This document shows positions 35,501 through 49,900 of a stretch of 64,000 nucleotides of DNA, piece after piece. Within the stretch, counting starts at the first letter, position 1; every line of letters starts with the position of its first letter. The notes beneath the pieces are model-generated. The model made no database searches. It was not told the DNA's origin and was given only the letters and a program-made list of their open reading frames with translations. Made by a program: the position numbers and the translations under genes. This DNA is from Apostichopus japonicus (lineage: Eukaryota; Echinodermata; Holothuroidea; Aspidochirotida; Stichopodidae), in NCBI RefSeq assembly GCF_037975245.1, contig NC_092564.1, positions 23,698,484 to 23,762,483 on the forward strand, given 5' to 3'.

Positions 35501-37431
35501 GTCCACTTCAGGAAATTTGTCATATTTATACACAAAAATAATTCTACAGAATATTAACAAACTGTCGATGTTCTATTTTTAGCACAATTTTCAACAGAAA
35601 TATTGATTCTAAGTTACAATCAAAGAGGTGTTAAGCTGACACAATATTTCTTTTGAAATATTATTGCCAATTAATGCATTTATCCTGTGAACAGACTTAT
35701 ATCAATAATCACTGAACTATATTCAGCTACAGTCATTTTCAGTTAGGCCTCGTAGTGTCGATAGCAGAGTCCAAGCATATATGCTATATTTAGTCTTAAA
35801 TAGGAGGAACCTTAAACATGGTGCAATAAGTATTAAGGCACACTTTCGGGAAATTATGATTATATTATATTAATGTAAAGCAAGCCTGTTTGAAGTGTAC
35901 TAGTTAGCAAGTATGTATTTTTAACAATTTTATTAAAAGATGTTAAATGAAGATATTTGCTACAAAAACCAGGTCAAAATCAACAAATATCAAAACCTTT
36001 TTGGGTGCTATCTTCTATCAGTTACTTGCCTATGTGTGCAAATGTGTAAAGAATTTAAACAAACTTCCCCCACTTTATTCTTTCAAAAAACCCTATGACA
36101 CTGTTTTGTTGTTGTCACATTATGCAGACACAGCATATGACCAGTGTTTGTAACTTGTTGTACACTTTCAGATGTATTCTACACATTTAAGTATAGACAA
36201 CATCGCAAGTACCATGCACGTACCAAATATTGAGAAAGTTACATTTCAACAGAAATTGACCAGAATTTCACCAAATGTATAGAATTTTGATGTACATGTA
36301 GGGATTCCACATTGTGCAAGTTTGATAAAGATAGTCATTTGAGGAATTAACTTAATTAACAATGAACTTAAAAAAAATACCACATCAAAGTTTTAAATGT
36401 GCCTTAATTCCTGTAACTCAACCATGTTATAACATTACAGTGACTTCTGAACATGAACCATGTAATCTTTTGACTGCAACATATAAATTTCATACAAAAT
36501 TGCAAACTCCCTATTCCAATGATACACTCCCCCCCCCCCCCCATCTCCCATCTCATCAACAATCACACAAACACACACAGGAATAAATCAACAAAAAAAT
36601 ATATAAACAGTTTTCCCAAGATGAACAAGTATTAGTTCAAATGGTTCCAGAATTTACTAGTGAATAGATGAAACAAATAATCCTCCTTCGTTATTTTACA
36701 AATAAACCGCAGACAATAATCACCTGCATACTCCAGTAAAACTATCCACAGAAACAAACCTAGATATATATCCCAGAAACAGACAACGATTTCAAACAGT
36801 TTCAAATTCCAGACTCGACTAGATAGGTAAAAGAAGAACTACTTGGTTGAATCCTCACAGCAGTATATCGCTCAATAACTCACAAAAAAAATCTCATTTA
36901 ACAATTCCGAAACTTTGAATAAGTTATATCCTCTGGTGAAGATACCTTCCCCATTGACGATGATAATATTTGTATTAAACAACAGCTACTGTGCAGCTAT
37001 CCAGATAAACACACACACTGTCCTGCTGTACGCATGGAATGTACTCCTCTCACTAAGCAAACTAAATGGTTGTTTGATTACTCCAGGCTTGCAGCTTCCA
37101 AGATTAAACTGCTACTCCATGTGAATTAAAGTTTGTGGAGGGAGCACAAGATAGAGAGAGGAGCATTTCGTGAATATTCATAAGGGTAATATTATCACAC
37201 AGGAAGAGGGTAATTCTAGTTGGATCTTTTGTTTGGTAACCCCTATAAAGTTCCTCTGTCATTGGTTGGTAAGCTATATCACCTAACTGTCATCCACACT
37301 TCACCAAAACATGTTGCAAACATTACCAGTCCTTTGTTACTGGGCCATCAGAGAAAATAACTGATCAGACTCCAACAAGAGAGTTAAGAGGTCTGTTTGT
37401 TAAGGATTCACAATACACTGCCACTTACTGG
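32557..37431. other. AT-rich non-coding region
   Basis: About 4.9 kb without a supported gene or clear element. Poly-G and poly-C runs occur near 35205 and 36530. Short open frames lack domains and splice context. Confidence 0.5.
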
Positions 37432-37448
37432 CTATCGAACTTGTGACT

Positions 37449-37713
37449 TCCAGAATCAATACTGGGAGAGGAGAGCCTGCCCTTGAGCAGTTTAGTTTCA
37501 CAGGACTGTGAAGGAATGAATCATACTGTACCACATATGGACAAAATAACAACTGACCAATTTAAAGCTATTTATCGTTTCCCTGGAGAATTTATTCAGT
37601 CCAAGTCACAGGTCTACAACAACCTCTTGTCAGTGATCAGTCACATGTACGAACTCTTACAGATGGTGGATTCTCTCTGCTTAGAGAAGAAGATCAGTTG
37701 GGATGATTGCTAG
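37449..37713 (+). CDS. Unassigned protein-like open frame (possible terminal exon)
   Basis: After a CTTCCAG acceptor-like site (37446-37452) the frame stays open for about 87 codons to TAG 37711-37713. It encodes mixed, non-repetitive sequence including TTDQFKAIYRFPGEF, YNNLLSVISHMYELLQMV and a KKISWDDC end. An ATG lies at 37516. Composition is protein-like (charged and amphipathic), unlike most AT-rich frames around it. I recognise no family, and length alone does not exclude chance. If real it would be the last exon of an otherwise unseen + strand gene. Confidence 0.2.
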
Positions 37714-37931
37714 AAATAATAAACATTGTTAGATTTACAAGGTTAAGATAGCTGAGGGAAGCAGGTACTGAAAGTATCATTAATACTCTTATCTAGGTTA
37801 ATTTGTCCAGGTATAAATGGGTGGAACTATATCATCTTAATTAAGCCAAGATCATAAAACTGTCATTACAAATTTCATTTCTCTCTTTGCCCCTGATTGA
37901 ACTTGCCAACAACCACCAAGCATGTCATATC

Positions 37932-38311
37932 CAGTGGCGGAGCTAGGGGTATTGGTCAGGGGGGCGAGAATGGTCTGAAGGGGCGCTTTCGACACTATCT
38001 AAGCGGAGCGCCACCACTGTTTGGCGCGTAGCGTACAGAAAATTTTTGAGTAAAGATACTCCCTAGATCGCGGGAAATGACCCTTTCCAGGCCTGGCTAA
38101 TTTGCAGATAAACGAAGAATAAATAGGTGTCATCGCCAAATTACACCAACAAAATGTGACAAATGTCAATAAGTAGATGAGAGTGCAATAAAAAAGTCGA
38201 TAATCTAGAATAAGTAAAAAGTGGTAAAGAGCTGAAAAGGGCGCCGGCAGTCCATTTGAGTCCGTCAGGGGGGCCTCCGCCCCCCCTGACTGTACGGACC
38301 CTCTGCCACTG
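37932..38311. mobile_element. Non-autonomous hAT-type element (380 bp)
   Basis: Inverted ends CAGTGGCGGAGC and (CTCT)GCCACTG are flanked by GTCATATC (37924-37931) and GTCAAATC (38312-38319), 7 of 8 matching. The interior is highly similar, in inverse orientation, to 63283-63652 (AGATAAACGAAGAATAAATAGG, GACAAATGTCAATAAG). Subterminal GGGGGGCC/CCCCCC blocks can pair with each other. Confidence 0.88.
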
Positions 38312-41300
38312 GTCAAATCAATATACTGTTATAATTTGATAGAACATAACAATAAAGCATTGTGACCATGAATGCTTTGTTTTCTTTGTGTGGCAAGGAG
38401 AGTGAGGGCGGGGGAATGGGGGGTAGGGTTAGATAATTGTGTATTATCCCACTTTCTAAATAAAGTAATTGTTACCATGGTTCTGTTTTTTATAAATTAA
38501 TTATTCCTACAAACTATGTTACGATGGCTTTAAGTTATCACAATTGGTTGGCAGAGCAATTTTTGTCCTTCTGACAACCAGGTCTTACTTTTCGGTTGTC
38601 CGAACAGCAAATTTGGTTTTCCTAAAGATTACAGCAAAATAAGAAAGAATAATCAATGTGTACACTGTAGTAGAGAAGTGTAGGTTTGGTGAACTAAAGA
38701 ACACCAGGAGCCAAAAAACTCCTCTACAATTTTTTTCTGACTGGGACATAATCCTACATAACCTATCTTTTCTGTTGTTTTGGAAATTATTGCCTCTCCT
38801 TCCTCCCCTCCCCTCCATCCACCTCCCAACCCCTACTAGCTTGGTCAACAGTAACATAAAGTCTTACCAAATTTATACCTACTCATATTACTTTAAAGAT
38901 CCACCACTGGGCATATCAGAAAACAAATTGGACATCTTGAAATTCAAAGCAATACCCACATCGATACAAAATCAATAAACAACTCAGCCTCTTAGAGGCC
39001 TTTAAGCAGATCATTGGGAAATGATGAGCTATGAATGATGGTCTTAACTGGAGTATTGAAAGTTGTACTCACTTACCAGGCATTTAAGTAGTAAATCTAT
39101 TAGTATCAACTTAAAAAGAGAGGCTTAAAATGTAGTTTGGTAATAGACCAAGCTATTGAGGAAAGGAGTTTAGAACCAACATTAATCCTCTGCGGTTTCA
39201 GGCAAGAATAATGAAAGCTGATTTCTTTCTTGGTGTATTTCTTCCACCTGTTTACATTTCAACATTTTTTTTTTGGCGGGGGGGGGGGTTAAATTGTTAC
39301 CCTTTGTATAAAATGCTCCTTTGTGGCTCAATTACTAATATTGCCTCTTCTTATTTTAAAGTAGAACATTTTGCATATTAAAATAAATTCATCAGCTATT
39401 CCATGTTATATGCTATGGAAAGAGAAGTGTTCAGTTATAGGGTGCTATAAATTTATAACTAGTAGGTTTACTTTGGTGAGTATATATTAGGTGTGTCTGA
39501 AGTTAATACTTTAATTAATTCCATCACATTGTATACTAAATTTGACTAAATTGTCAAACCATATTGCTATAAGCTGGATGGGTGAGGTCAGGGCACAGAG
39601 GTGGAAGTGGAGTACTGGAAGGAGAATGAACTGTACACAAAGAACAAGTGCAGAGGTTGCAAAAGGAGAGAAGAGGGAGGAGAAAAGAGGGAGGGGGGGG
39701 GAGGGGAAGGATGAAATAACCAATCCATAATCCACAGGGGGACAAGACATTGAATATTCATCAATACTGCTTGTGTATTTATAACCCTGACATGAAACTC
39801 ATTTTCCTTCTTTATTTATTCTCTTATAAAATTTACATAATTCACAAACAGTAACGATAAATTCTTCATGGCACGTATTCTGAGTAATTCTAACAATATG
39901 CTCATAGAACAATGAGGATCGAAACAGACACAGAGATTCAGAACTAAAATGGAGCCTTAATGGGGGGGGGGGGAGGGAGAGGGGGACAAAAGCCAAATAT
40001 TAGATGTCCAAGCTGCAGATCTAATGTTTTTTACAAAAAGGTACACTTTCTGATACATTTTACAAGCTTTTAGACTAGATCTCACAATACACGTTTGTTC
40101 TTGAATCATTCTACGATTTGAAACACTGAACAAATACTGCACCAAAGGCACAAACAAAATGGCACTGAACCTTTTTTTTTTCTTTTTATGATTTGTATGG
40201 TAATGTTTGTTGGGACACAACAGCACTTAACTGAGAGGGGAAAAAAAGGGGGGAGGGCAGGCACTGACAGCAGAAGCAATCCTTGTCATTTGTTTTGTCA
40301 AGACATCTGAAATTCACATGTCAGCTAGGTAAGTAAAAAATTTACAAGATACGACCACAGGCTATGTAGCATCATTATTATCCAGACATTTTCATTTTAT
40401 TTATATCTTTCTTTATTTTTAATTTGTCATGCAGAAAAAATGAAATTGCTTTTCAAATAAATTCAAGTGGAGTTACTCAGAGATGCCAGGGGAAATATGG
40501 TTTTTTTTTTGGTCTTCTCACGAGATGTCTTGAGGTACAGCCGGTTGCTTTTGTGAGACTGTGACAAGCATGTATGATTAATATTTCATCATTGTGCTGC
40601 TTTCTTCACGAGGAGCAAATGAAGGCTCTTTAGTGGTTTTGTCATGGAAGATTTTAATAATGAAACATACTTGTAAAGCGTGTTACATTATTCAGACCCA
40701 CAAACTTACATGTTTGTGGGGACTATTAGGTGCATCTCCAGCTATTTGGCTAATGGGATTCAAGTATGCCTGCAAACGAGTGATGCACATAAAAGCAATA
40801 CGAACCCTTTCAGCTTGTCTTTTAACACTAGCATATGAGGCATGCAAGTATATATTCAGCTAGAAACTCACTCTCGATAAAAATAAATGTTGGAGTTGGA
40901 GGGGCATGCTTTGGGGATAAAAACACTGCATGCATGGCCTAGGGTCAAGTTCTAAAAACATATTTTCCTTTTTCTTTTTAATCATAAACAATAACTGTTG
41001 ACAATCAGCATTCTCCGAGTCCAGAGGTCAGACATTTTAACCTCCTATGGAGATCTCTTCTAAGTCACCCCCCTCTACTGTTACTCATTTTTTGGCAAAT
41101 GTTGACAGTTCTTCAAGTGTAGCACACTGGCAAAGGAATTAAAGCAGTCTGGAAGCGTTGGAAGAGTTGAAAGGGCCGCAATACTTAGAAGGGAAACTTG
41201 ATTGACAGTGTCTTTGTCATTACGAGTTAACTTTAAACCGAAGGATCAGGGTGGAATGGATTCCCTAGAGACACCCCTTCCCCCCCCACCCCTCCGGGAT

Positions 41301-43694
41301 TGTGAAAGAAACTCTCTCAAACAAAGCAATAAAAAGTCATTACATGTAGCTAATTCAGAGAATAATTGATCTGATATCCCATAGCAAAATGCCAGATGCA
41401 CAATGGGCAAATTGGTATATACATGCAAAGATGTTTAATATCTTTTGGCACACAGGAAGTGTACATGTAGTATTTTATATGAGACATTCTACTATACAAA
41501 ATATGAACTATAAAGTATTCCCTGCAATGTTGTTTATGATAATATCATCTCCCTTCCCAAATTTTCCCTCCCCCCCCTCCATGAAAACTCCCCAGCCTGG
41601 TTTTATTTGTATCGCCCTTAATCTGCTTCATGGAAAGTACAATCAGCTGCAATTATGTTCTGTAGCTGACTTTACATGAATGTGCTCACAAGTCTCAGAG
41701 AAACACAATTTTGTTAGTGAATTCATTTTTGGTACAAAGTATAGGCTCTATGTTTACAGCCTTGCTCTACCAAGGTACACACAACTGACTACCACACTCA
41801 TATAGGTTCCACATTTTGGGCAACATCTATGATTAATTCAGCTAGAAAGTAAAGAAATCAATTTTTATCCTGTCTGTTCTTTTTAAAGTTTTTTTCAGGT
41901 CCTCACATTTAGGGAAAATAATGGTAAGTACTTTAAAATAAAGGCTTGACAAATTAAAAACTTGCTTGAAATAATAAGTCATATTTTGTTTTTGAATTAA
42001 TATTTCATGATATGGTCATAAATATGTTCAATAGCAAACTTGTTCCTAGATACATGTAACTTCAGTGCATATGTATAAATATATGTAAAGAAGCACTGGT
42101 GCAGATCTTTAAAAGGCGATCAGTGTGTTGACCGTACAGAGTAGACAGGAAATTCAGTGCAAACCCAAAACCTTTAATATATCAGTTTGGGTATTTACAA
42201 ATCCAAGATACTTTTACCTCTCTCCTAGTCAGGTCAGAGGTCAACCAAGTACACTAATAGTACAACAGAGACAGGTCAGAAAAGAGCACAGTATATTTTT
42301 GGGGTCTTAAACAGAACCTGCCCCTTTAATTTCATCTAGACAAAAGATGTTTCTAAGCTAGCTTTGTGCGTAACGATCAGATTTAATCAAATGTCTAGAG
42401 AGAGAATAGTCCTGTTTCGTTCGATGTAATTGGTATTTAATGATCTTCATCGGAAACATTCTAATTCAGAATCTGTCAAAGTAAACCAGCAGGAGAACTC
42501 ATTGAAAGTTTTTAGAAACTTGAAGACAGTTTACTCAAACAAAATTTTTCCCTATCTCTCAGCAAGGTACAAAGAACCCATGCTGTTTTTATGAGTTTTT
42601 TCCCGAGCAATGAGAGACAAATTGCTACATCTGTTTGATCATGTGATTGGGGACGAGATCAAAAACCGAAGCGAAAATGGTGACAGAAAAATAAAACTAA
42701 CAAAACATACAAATTTCACTCAGTCAGAATTAAAATGGGAATGTAAAAAAAAAAATTAAATTTCACATCAAAACTTCACAGCAAAAGAAAATATTCTGCA
42801 GTAAAAGTGGTGCACATGTTTCAACGAAAACTGTTTGGGAGGTCGTGTACTTTATGAAATGAATGTAATGTGCCTCTTGAGGATGGTGAACTAATTTGGG
42901 ACTAAAAAAAGAAAATAATACACTTTGGGGATATTAGCAGCTTTTTATTAGTACTTTGATGGAGATAGATCATAACATCCCTAGTTTATGTTATTGTCTA
43001 AGTTCTATTCACCAAAGTGAGGATATAGATGCAATTTAGATATAAATACATTCCACTAGTTCAGGTCTATTAAACGGCAGCCGAGGTTCTGAAACTTTAT
43101 ATGTAATTCAAAAAGTTCTGTATTTCAAGTAAAATAGTAGTCAACTAATTGCCCAAAATTAACAAGATTTTCATTGCCTTAAGATTTCATTCCAGTGCCA
43201 AAATTTCACTGCTCTTTAATACCCCTACTCTGTAACTTTTAAAGTAAATATTATGTACACTTTCCTTTCGCCAACATTGCCTTTGACTTTAAGGGTCACC
43301 TATAGGCCTTCCTATACAGATTGTGGCCAAGTTTTTTTGCCCTTGGAGGATGAAGGGAAAGGGGAGAAGGAGAATGGAAATAAGGTGTTCTACCTTCTCA
43401 AGTTATTCCCTAACTTCAATGCATGTTGAACATCTCTCAGAGAGGCAAAATAGGTACAAGTGGCGGTAAAATGTTGTTCTTAAATTTCAACATCTAGGTG
43501 AAAATGATTCCAATTTTCTGATGTATCTAGGCGATCAATTGATGACCTATTCATCACTACATTGAAATTTGTGGGACACAAAATTTCCTGGAGATTAACC
43601 GTTTAAGAACTCTTAACCACAGAAGCATCGAAATGACTGTATTCAAATAGATCTCTTACTTTAAGAGGGGTATCCAGTTGAGGAGACAGGTAAG
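38312..43694. other. Intergenic DNA, no gene recognised
   Basis: GGTTGTCCGAACAGCAAATT (about 38596-38615) is the second copy of the repeat seen near 26631. G/A-rich and poly-G runs occur at 39275, 39695 and 39962, and poly-C at 41281 and 41570. Nothing else stands out. Confidence 0.5.
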
Positions 43695-43931
43695 CTAGGA
43701 ACGAAGTTAACATCACATATCTCGGTCAAAGTCACAGAGAGTTACAACCCAAGTAAACAGTAGCGTTCAAGATTTTTCAACCTGGTATGTCCTGAATAAC
43801 CTTTCAAAGCGAGGAACGAGGTAAATATTACATATCTCGGTCAAAGTCACAGAGAGTTACAAGTTACAACCCAAGTAAACAGTAGCGTTATAGATTTTTC
43901 AACCTGGTATGTCCTGAATAACCTTTCAAAG
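43695..43931. repeat. Tandem duplication, two copies of ~115-122 bp
   Basis: Copies 43695-43809 and 43810-43931 share CATATCTCGGTCAAAGTCAC, CAAGTAAACAGTAGCGTT and TTTTTCAACCTGGTATGTCC almost exactly. Copy 2 has a 7-bp AAGTTAC duplication. The GAGGAGACAGGTAAGC lead-in at 43680 recurs at about 54113, so a dispersed repeat is involved. Confidence 0.85.
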
Positions 43932-46900
43932 TGCTTACATACATGTTTAATCATGGAATTAAAATCCTCCTCATCCCCCTACGGTTTTAATAACACCATC
44001 GTCATCCAATCCATCTCCGGTAGGGAGAGCTATATTAAGATGGATCACATACGTATGTCAGTTATTTACCTATGTATAGTACATATCATCATCATCACTT
44101 GAGTCGATATAATCTAGTCGCTCTCCATCTCTGAGGGGAATATAGACTGCCATCTTCAACACCTCAGGTGTTATTGCTTCTAACTATGATGTACTGGAGA
44201 CAGGAGATTCATCTTATCAAGCAGTGGTCATATAGAGACAGATCTATTATTATTAAACAGTCCTGTACGGTAGCTATTGATGATTAAGCATCAAAAGCAC
44301 TCAGAATACATCTAGAGGATAGAACTCCTAAATATGAGTTGTTCATTATGCTGTGTTTAGACAGGAAGCCTTGGAAAGGTTCTTGCTTGATATAAACTCC
44401 AAACGGATTCTATATATTGCATGTTATACCACTGTCTTAAATGAATGAATCACAGGTGAACAAGTTTAGTTCCAATCCTTTTCACTTACATTAAAATGCA
44501 AAAATGTTGATCTTGAAGTTATTCTTTTACTTACTGAAGTTAAGATACTAGTGGTGAAAAATTCTGATACAAATTTTTTAGTCTGTATCAAAATGTAGCC
44601 ACTCTTCCCACCTTCCCCCCTCCCAAAAAATGGGGATACATTTACCAGTACTACTCATATATCAACTTATTGCATAGGAATGTGGTTTGGAGTGGCAGAC
44701 ACCGGCCACTTCACAAAGATAGCAATATGATTAGATAACATATATGTAAAAACAATATCAAGTAAAATGTTACAACAATGCAACCTATTAACATAATCTA
44801 GATACTGTAGTATAAGAATGCTATGAGTATGGGGAGACAGGTATTAAAGTAAGAAAAATATGACACACTCACTGTGAACTTGACTAACTTTTGCTATAAG
44901 GACATGCACCCCTAACCACCGGTTACTGACCAACTTTCTTTGTATTCTACCACTCTAAGAGTGAGGAGGATCTATAAATGACTGGTTGCTAGGGAGGTGC
45001 ACAGTGCTAAAAAAGTTTACCAGCTCACTACAGACATGTTAGAGTCTACTAGAGTAACAGTGCTACGGTCTTAAGCAGACATGTAGGAGCGAAGGCAAAG
45101 AAATCAAGATTTAATCACATAACTTTTCAAATTTGTAATCATAAATTGAAATCCGTACCCTTAGTACAGTGAATATTATGGTAACAGGCAACTATTTTCT
45201 GGCGTGAACCAACAGCCGACGTCCTTAATTTGGTCTCCAACAAATCACACATAAACACAAATGATCACACTGAATTATCTAGCTCCTACAAATGAATATA
45301 AGGTTAAAATCTGCAGATATGGCTATTTAGTTAAGAATGAACATCAGGACAAACCTAATTGATGAAATCATGCTTGAACACTTTAATTGGGAATAGCACA
45401 TGACTACTACTGCTGGTACATAAATAGTACTTGATCTAACTGTAGCTCCTACTAAACAAAAATCTGTACAAAATAGAAGAACTTGCTGGTGTCCAAACTT
45501 TTCTGAGAAATTCCCATCGATCTGACAGGCAAGGCATGAATCTTCAAATCTTCTACCAGACTAACACATACTGTAAGTAAGAGGAGGCGGACCTATGCTC
45601 AACAGTAAAGCAAACATTTAAAGTTTTCCAGAATGAAAGGCGCATGTACAGTACACTAAGGGTACACAAACTGTGTCCCAAAATCCTGGCACTAATAATA
45701 CTGATCCGTAAGTATAACAAAATGATCCATCACTGGGAGAATATTCCTTCTGCTTTGAACAATTTAAACACGCACAAACAGTTTTAAAGCAGTCGTATGA
45801 ATATGTAGTAGAAGTTTAACACAGTCAGAGCTGAGACTACTGTAAATATTATCAAATGTAGTGCCAGTTTGCTGCTGTCTAATTCCTTTTCTCTACAAAT
45901 TTGTTTTTCCAATTTTTTCCACACATTCTCCCTTTTTTTTATCCTTCTTTCTCTTGGCTGATGCCAGGATGTCCTCTGAGAAATAAATAGCAATATGGAA
46001 TGAAATGCAAAGACCCTCTGGCAAAAAAAGACAGAGTCTTATCATCGGAGAAAGCAGGTTGCCACAGCAGTTTTTTCCTCCTCTCTGGAGAAATAAGGCT
46101 ATTTTTGCCCTCGGGTGAAACAACGTGTCTTGACGATGGTAGGCATGTAACACTTCACATCTACCCGCCACGGAGTTGAAAATTTTGGAATGAATGTTGA
46201 GAGGATGATGGGAGTCGGTGAAGAGACAAACCAGTTTCCGAGAGCTCGGATAGAGTTGCAGGCAACATGGGTGGGGTTTTTGATATGATTTGAGGACGAA
46301 GAGAATTACCTCTATTTTGACAGATCAAAAGCAGGCGAAAGCATCTTCCAGAAATTCAATTTGGCTTGCTAATTCCTCAGTAATGTCCATAAGTGGTCTG
46401 GGCTATGTGAAGGGCATCACAAGTGACATGTTTTGAGAGTCGTACAGAGATAGCCTTCTATTGAAATGGACAATTAGATGCCAAAAAAAAGTTTCATATC
46501 AAATATGTTTCCAAGTCTTTAACCTTTTTTTATTTACCCCTCTCAAGTTAATATTTTGGGTAAGTGAACCAAACCAGGGAACCTTAACCACTATGTGTGT
46601 GTGGTTGGTGGGGTGGGCGGAGGTGGCTTTGAAGCGAAGATGGGATGAAAATATCTCCACATTCTCTCCCCCTTACCCCCACCCCCTGCCATCCCCCCAG
46701 TTCTTCACAAGGAAAACAAATTTGAATCTAATTGATGTCCATTCAGGTTAATCTTGTTGTAAACTGTATGCTGTAGGTAGATTAGTGCCTTTTATCTTCA
46801 AATTTGCTTTGAAAAGTATTTTTTAAGAGCAATGACTCTTGTCTTGGTTACCTACAGTATTCCTTTTGTCATAACCTTTAAAGCACATTGAGCAATAATT

Positions 46901-49900
46901 TATGGATTCTGTGCTATATGAGAATATTAATTATTAGTATTGTTATTTTATCTTCCCTAGTCACTTTATGCTATTGGTCCTATTATTTTTATATTGAAAA
47001 GAAAATTTTATAAAAATACTATTTTTATGTTATTTAATTTCTGTTGCCGCAACTAACGCAATTAACCAAAAATTGTCCTAATGCATTTCCAGCACATTAT
47101 GGAGACATAGATGTACATCTGGTTGAATTTAACAATAGTTACTTCCATATAGCCAACTAACACAACTAGCTATTACCATAGAGCAGGGTGATGGTCCTAC
47201 TTCTTCAGGGGACTGCTATACTCCAGGGGGTAAAATTGTCACTGGACCAAGTACATAGCCCCTCCCAAACACAGGTTGCTATACTGTGCCCCATTGTAAA
47301 AAGCTTTCATGAGAACCAACATCCTGCCTTCAATGCAGCATTTAGGTAAAGCAATAGCAGGTTGTACACACAAAAGAAAGATATGCTTTGATCAGGAAGA
47401 TGCTAATTGTCCAAGAAGCATTTCCTTCTTTTGATATCTAATTGTATGGAAGAGCTTTAAATAACAACAAACCAATAATTCATTATAAAGCCAGGCAGGG
47501 TGTCTACATGGGGAAGCAATAAACTATTACCATCCATTGTAAGGGCAAACAAACAGTTCATTGGTTAAAGTTGCTATGAAGTTTACAGTGATTTAGAGAC
47601 ACCACAACCCAACCCTAGGCCAAAAACCTCAAATCTTCCTTAAGCTTTTGATCACCACTTGAAACAAACAATAAGACCAACTTGCAATTATCTATTGAAG
47701 ACCAGAAGTAAATCTGTACACTAGTAAACAAAACAATTTCCTGTGTACAAACAAGAACCAACAAGAAATCAACTTTCTTTTGAACCCAAGGATTATCAAC
47801 AAAAGCCTTTGGTACCAATAGATCATTACAATCTTTGAATCACCACAACAAGGGCTAGGCCAGAACACTGTAAATCTGAGAGGAAGAGCCACTCCTGAAG
47901 TGAGTTCAAAGGTCATCAGCACTATTATAGACCCCTCAATTTCAGTACAATCGTATTACCCAAAAAGTCTTTCCTGTAGCTGTGTAGAACCGTCAATATT
48001 ATTCAGATATACTGAACACAGACACATTAGACAAATCCATGTTCCACTTATAATAAAAATAATCTTTGAGGGTGACAACTTTTAAATATTTTGCCGAACA
48101 AGTTTCATATTTGTAATATATTTAGTGGCGAGTCTGATGACAGCTATACCAACATCAGTACAGCCCTGAAAATATGCTAGAAAGATAAATTATGGTTACT
48201 CAAAGTTGCAATATCAACCATGAACATAACTGTCAATCTCAAAGCAATCTTCCTTCCTAAGATATCTAACCGTCCATATACTGTATGCAAACATGGTGCA
48301 GTGTCTAGAAACGATGTAGAGGGCAACCCTAGGAAAATACTTCAAACAGTTTTCAGGAATTTCTAGCAGACAAAATGTTTGAATACAATCGTGATGACCA
48401 TTAAAAGTAAGCACAAATCCTGCGACTTATTGCAGGAAGTAAAATGATCTACATGTCTTTCTGACATTTACCCAATAGAACACCGTAGGAGCCAGATTCA
48501 ACCTACTATTCTGTAAACCTCCAAGACCATGTAGGCTTAAAGTAGCTGATTGACCAGTAGTTTATTTAAATGACAGAACCTTTATTATAAACCTTTCACT
48601 CTTCATTCACTGGTCTAATTTGGTCATCTGTCCATCTGTGTAGTTTTAACATGTCCTTAATCTGTTTTTGCTTTACTTTATTAGTATTATTACACGAGAT
48701 TTATATAGCACCTTATTCAATTAAATAATTGCTCTAAAGCGCTTTACAGCAAAAGATAAAAAATTTGTTAAAAGTAAAAAAAGTTACTTACATTACATTA
48801 CTTTACATTTGAAGAAGACCATGCTAGCATGGAAATGCCTTTCCTCTCTTATACATTCACCTAAACATGCTTCTTGCAGTAGACAAGCAGTTTGTTATAA
48901 TTTTTTTCTCTCCACTTTTTAAGATTCACTCTCGCAGTCACTATGGTGTAATGCTTCATATACTACCCATGAAGAGCCGCGCATGTTTTTTTCCACTTTT
49001 TCTTAACGTTCTGCGGAAAATGCATCCATCTAATCTTGGGTGAACATTTATAAAGAAATTTAAATCATGCAATCAAAAAGTAATTGCTATCGCCTGGTAT
49101 AGTACATACAAATGTGTGTGCTTCTTGTCTAATTGTCAAGAAGGCATTTACTGTGCAACTGTGCAAATTTTTGCCTTAGGTTTCTAAAAATATTGCTAAA
49201 CATTTATTTAGTGTGTATCCAATAGTAAAGCGACTCTTACTCCCGAAAGTGCAAATATCTCTGAATACTAATAACATTTAATGAAGAAAATATGTGCTCT
49301 CTCAATTCAACTTTGTAGATGTGGTAAATTAGGTATTGTTAGATCTGCTGTGAGAAGGATGTCAGCCTAGGCTTAATATATTGCTGTTGACATTCCTGAC
49401 AAAAGTCATCAAGATGTTGGAAACATGGTCACATGCAAACGTTATCAAGATTATTGAAATACGATGTGAAATATCCAGGCATTAAAAAAGTATAGCTTCC
49501 ATTTTGTGCTCATGTTTATTTACGTGACATGGGACGATGCATTTGTGGACATGGCAAATCGCTTTAAGGCCAAAACTGTAGTCAAAAAGTCTTGCCTGCT
49601 CAAATCATTTCTATAATTTTAATATAGTTAATGACTTTTGCAGCCAGTAGGGGTGTGTGTGTCATTTTTACCCAAAGAATACCGATAAAAAAATTGTCAT
49701 ACAAATGGCTGCAGGAAATTGACGATGAATAAGCAGAGCTCAAAGTCGTATAAAGTATTAATAGAAACTCTCTGGCATGGTTCTTGCAGTCTTTCCCAAT
49801 TCAAAATCCATCATGACCAGTGTTCACTGATGCACACAGTGTTACAGCATTTCTCCAGGGTAAATGCAAACTATCGGGTTTTAACAAACTCATATGAAAA

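Noticed and set aside
45893-46171. 92-codon minus frame as a gene
   Set aside because: It has a GTG rather than ATG start, no recognisable domain and no splice context; likely chance.
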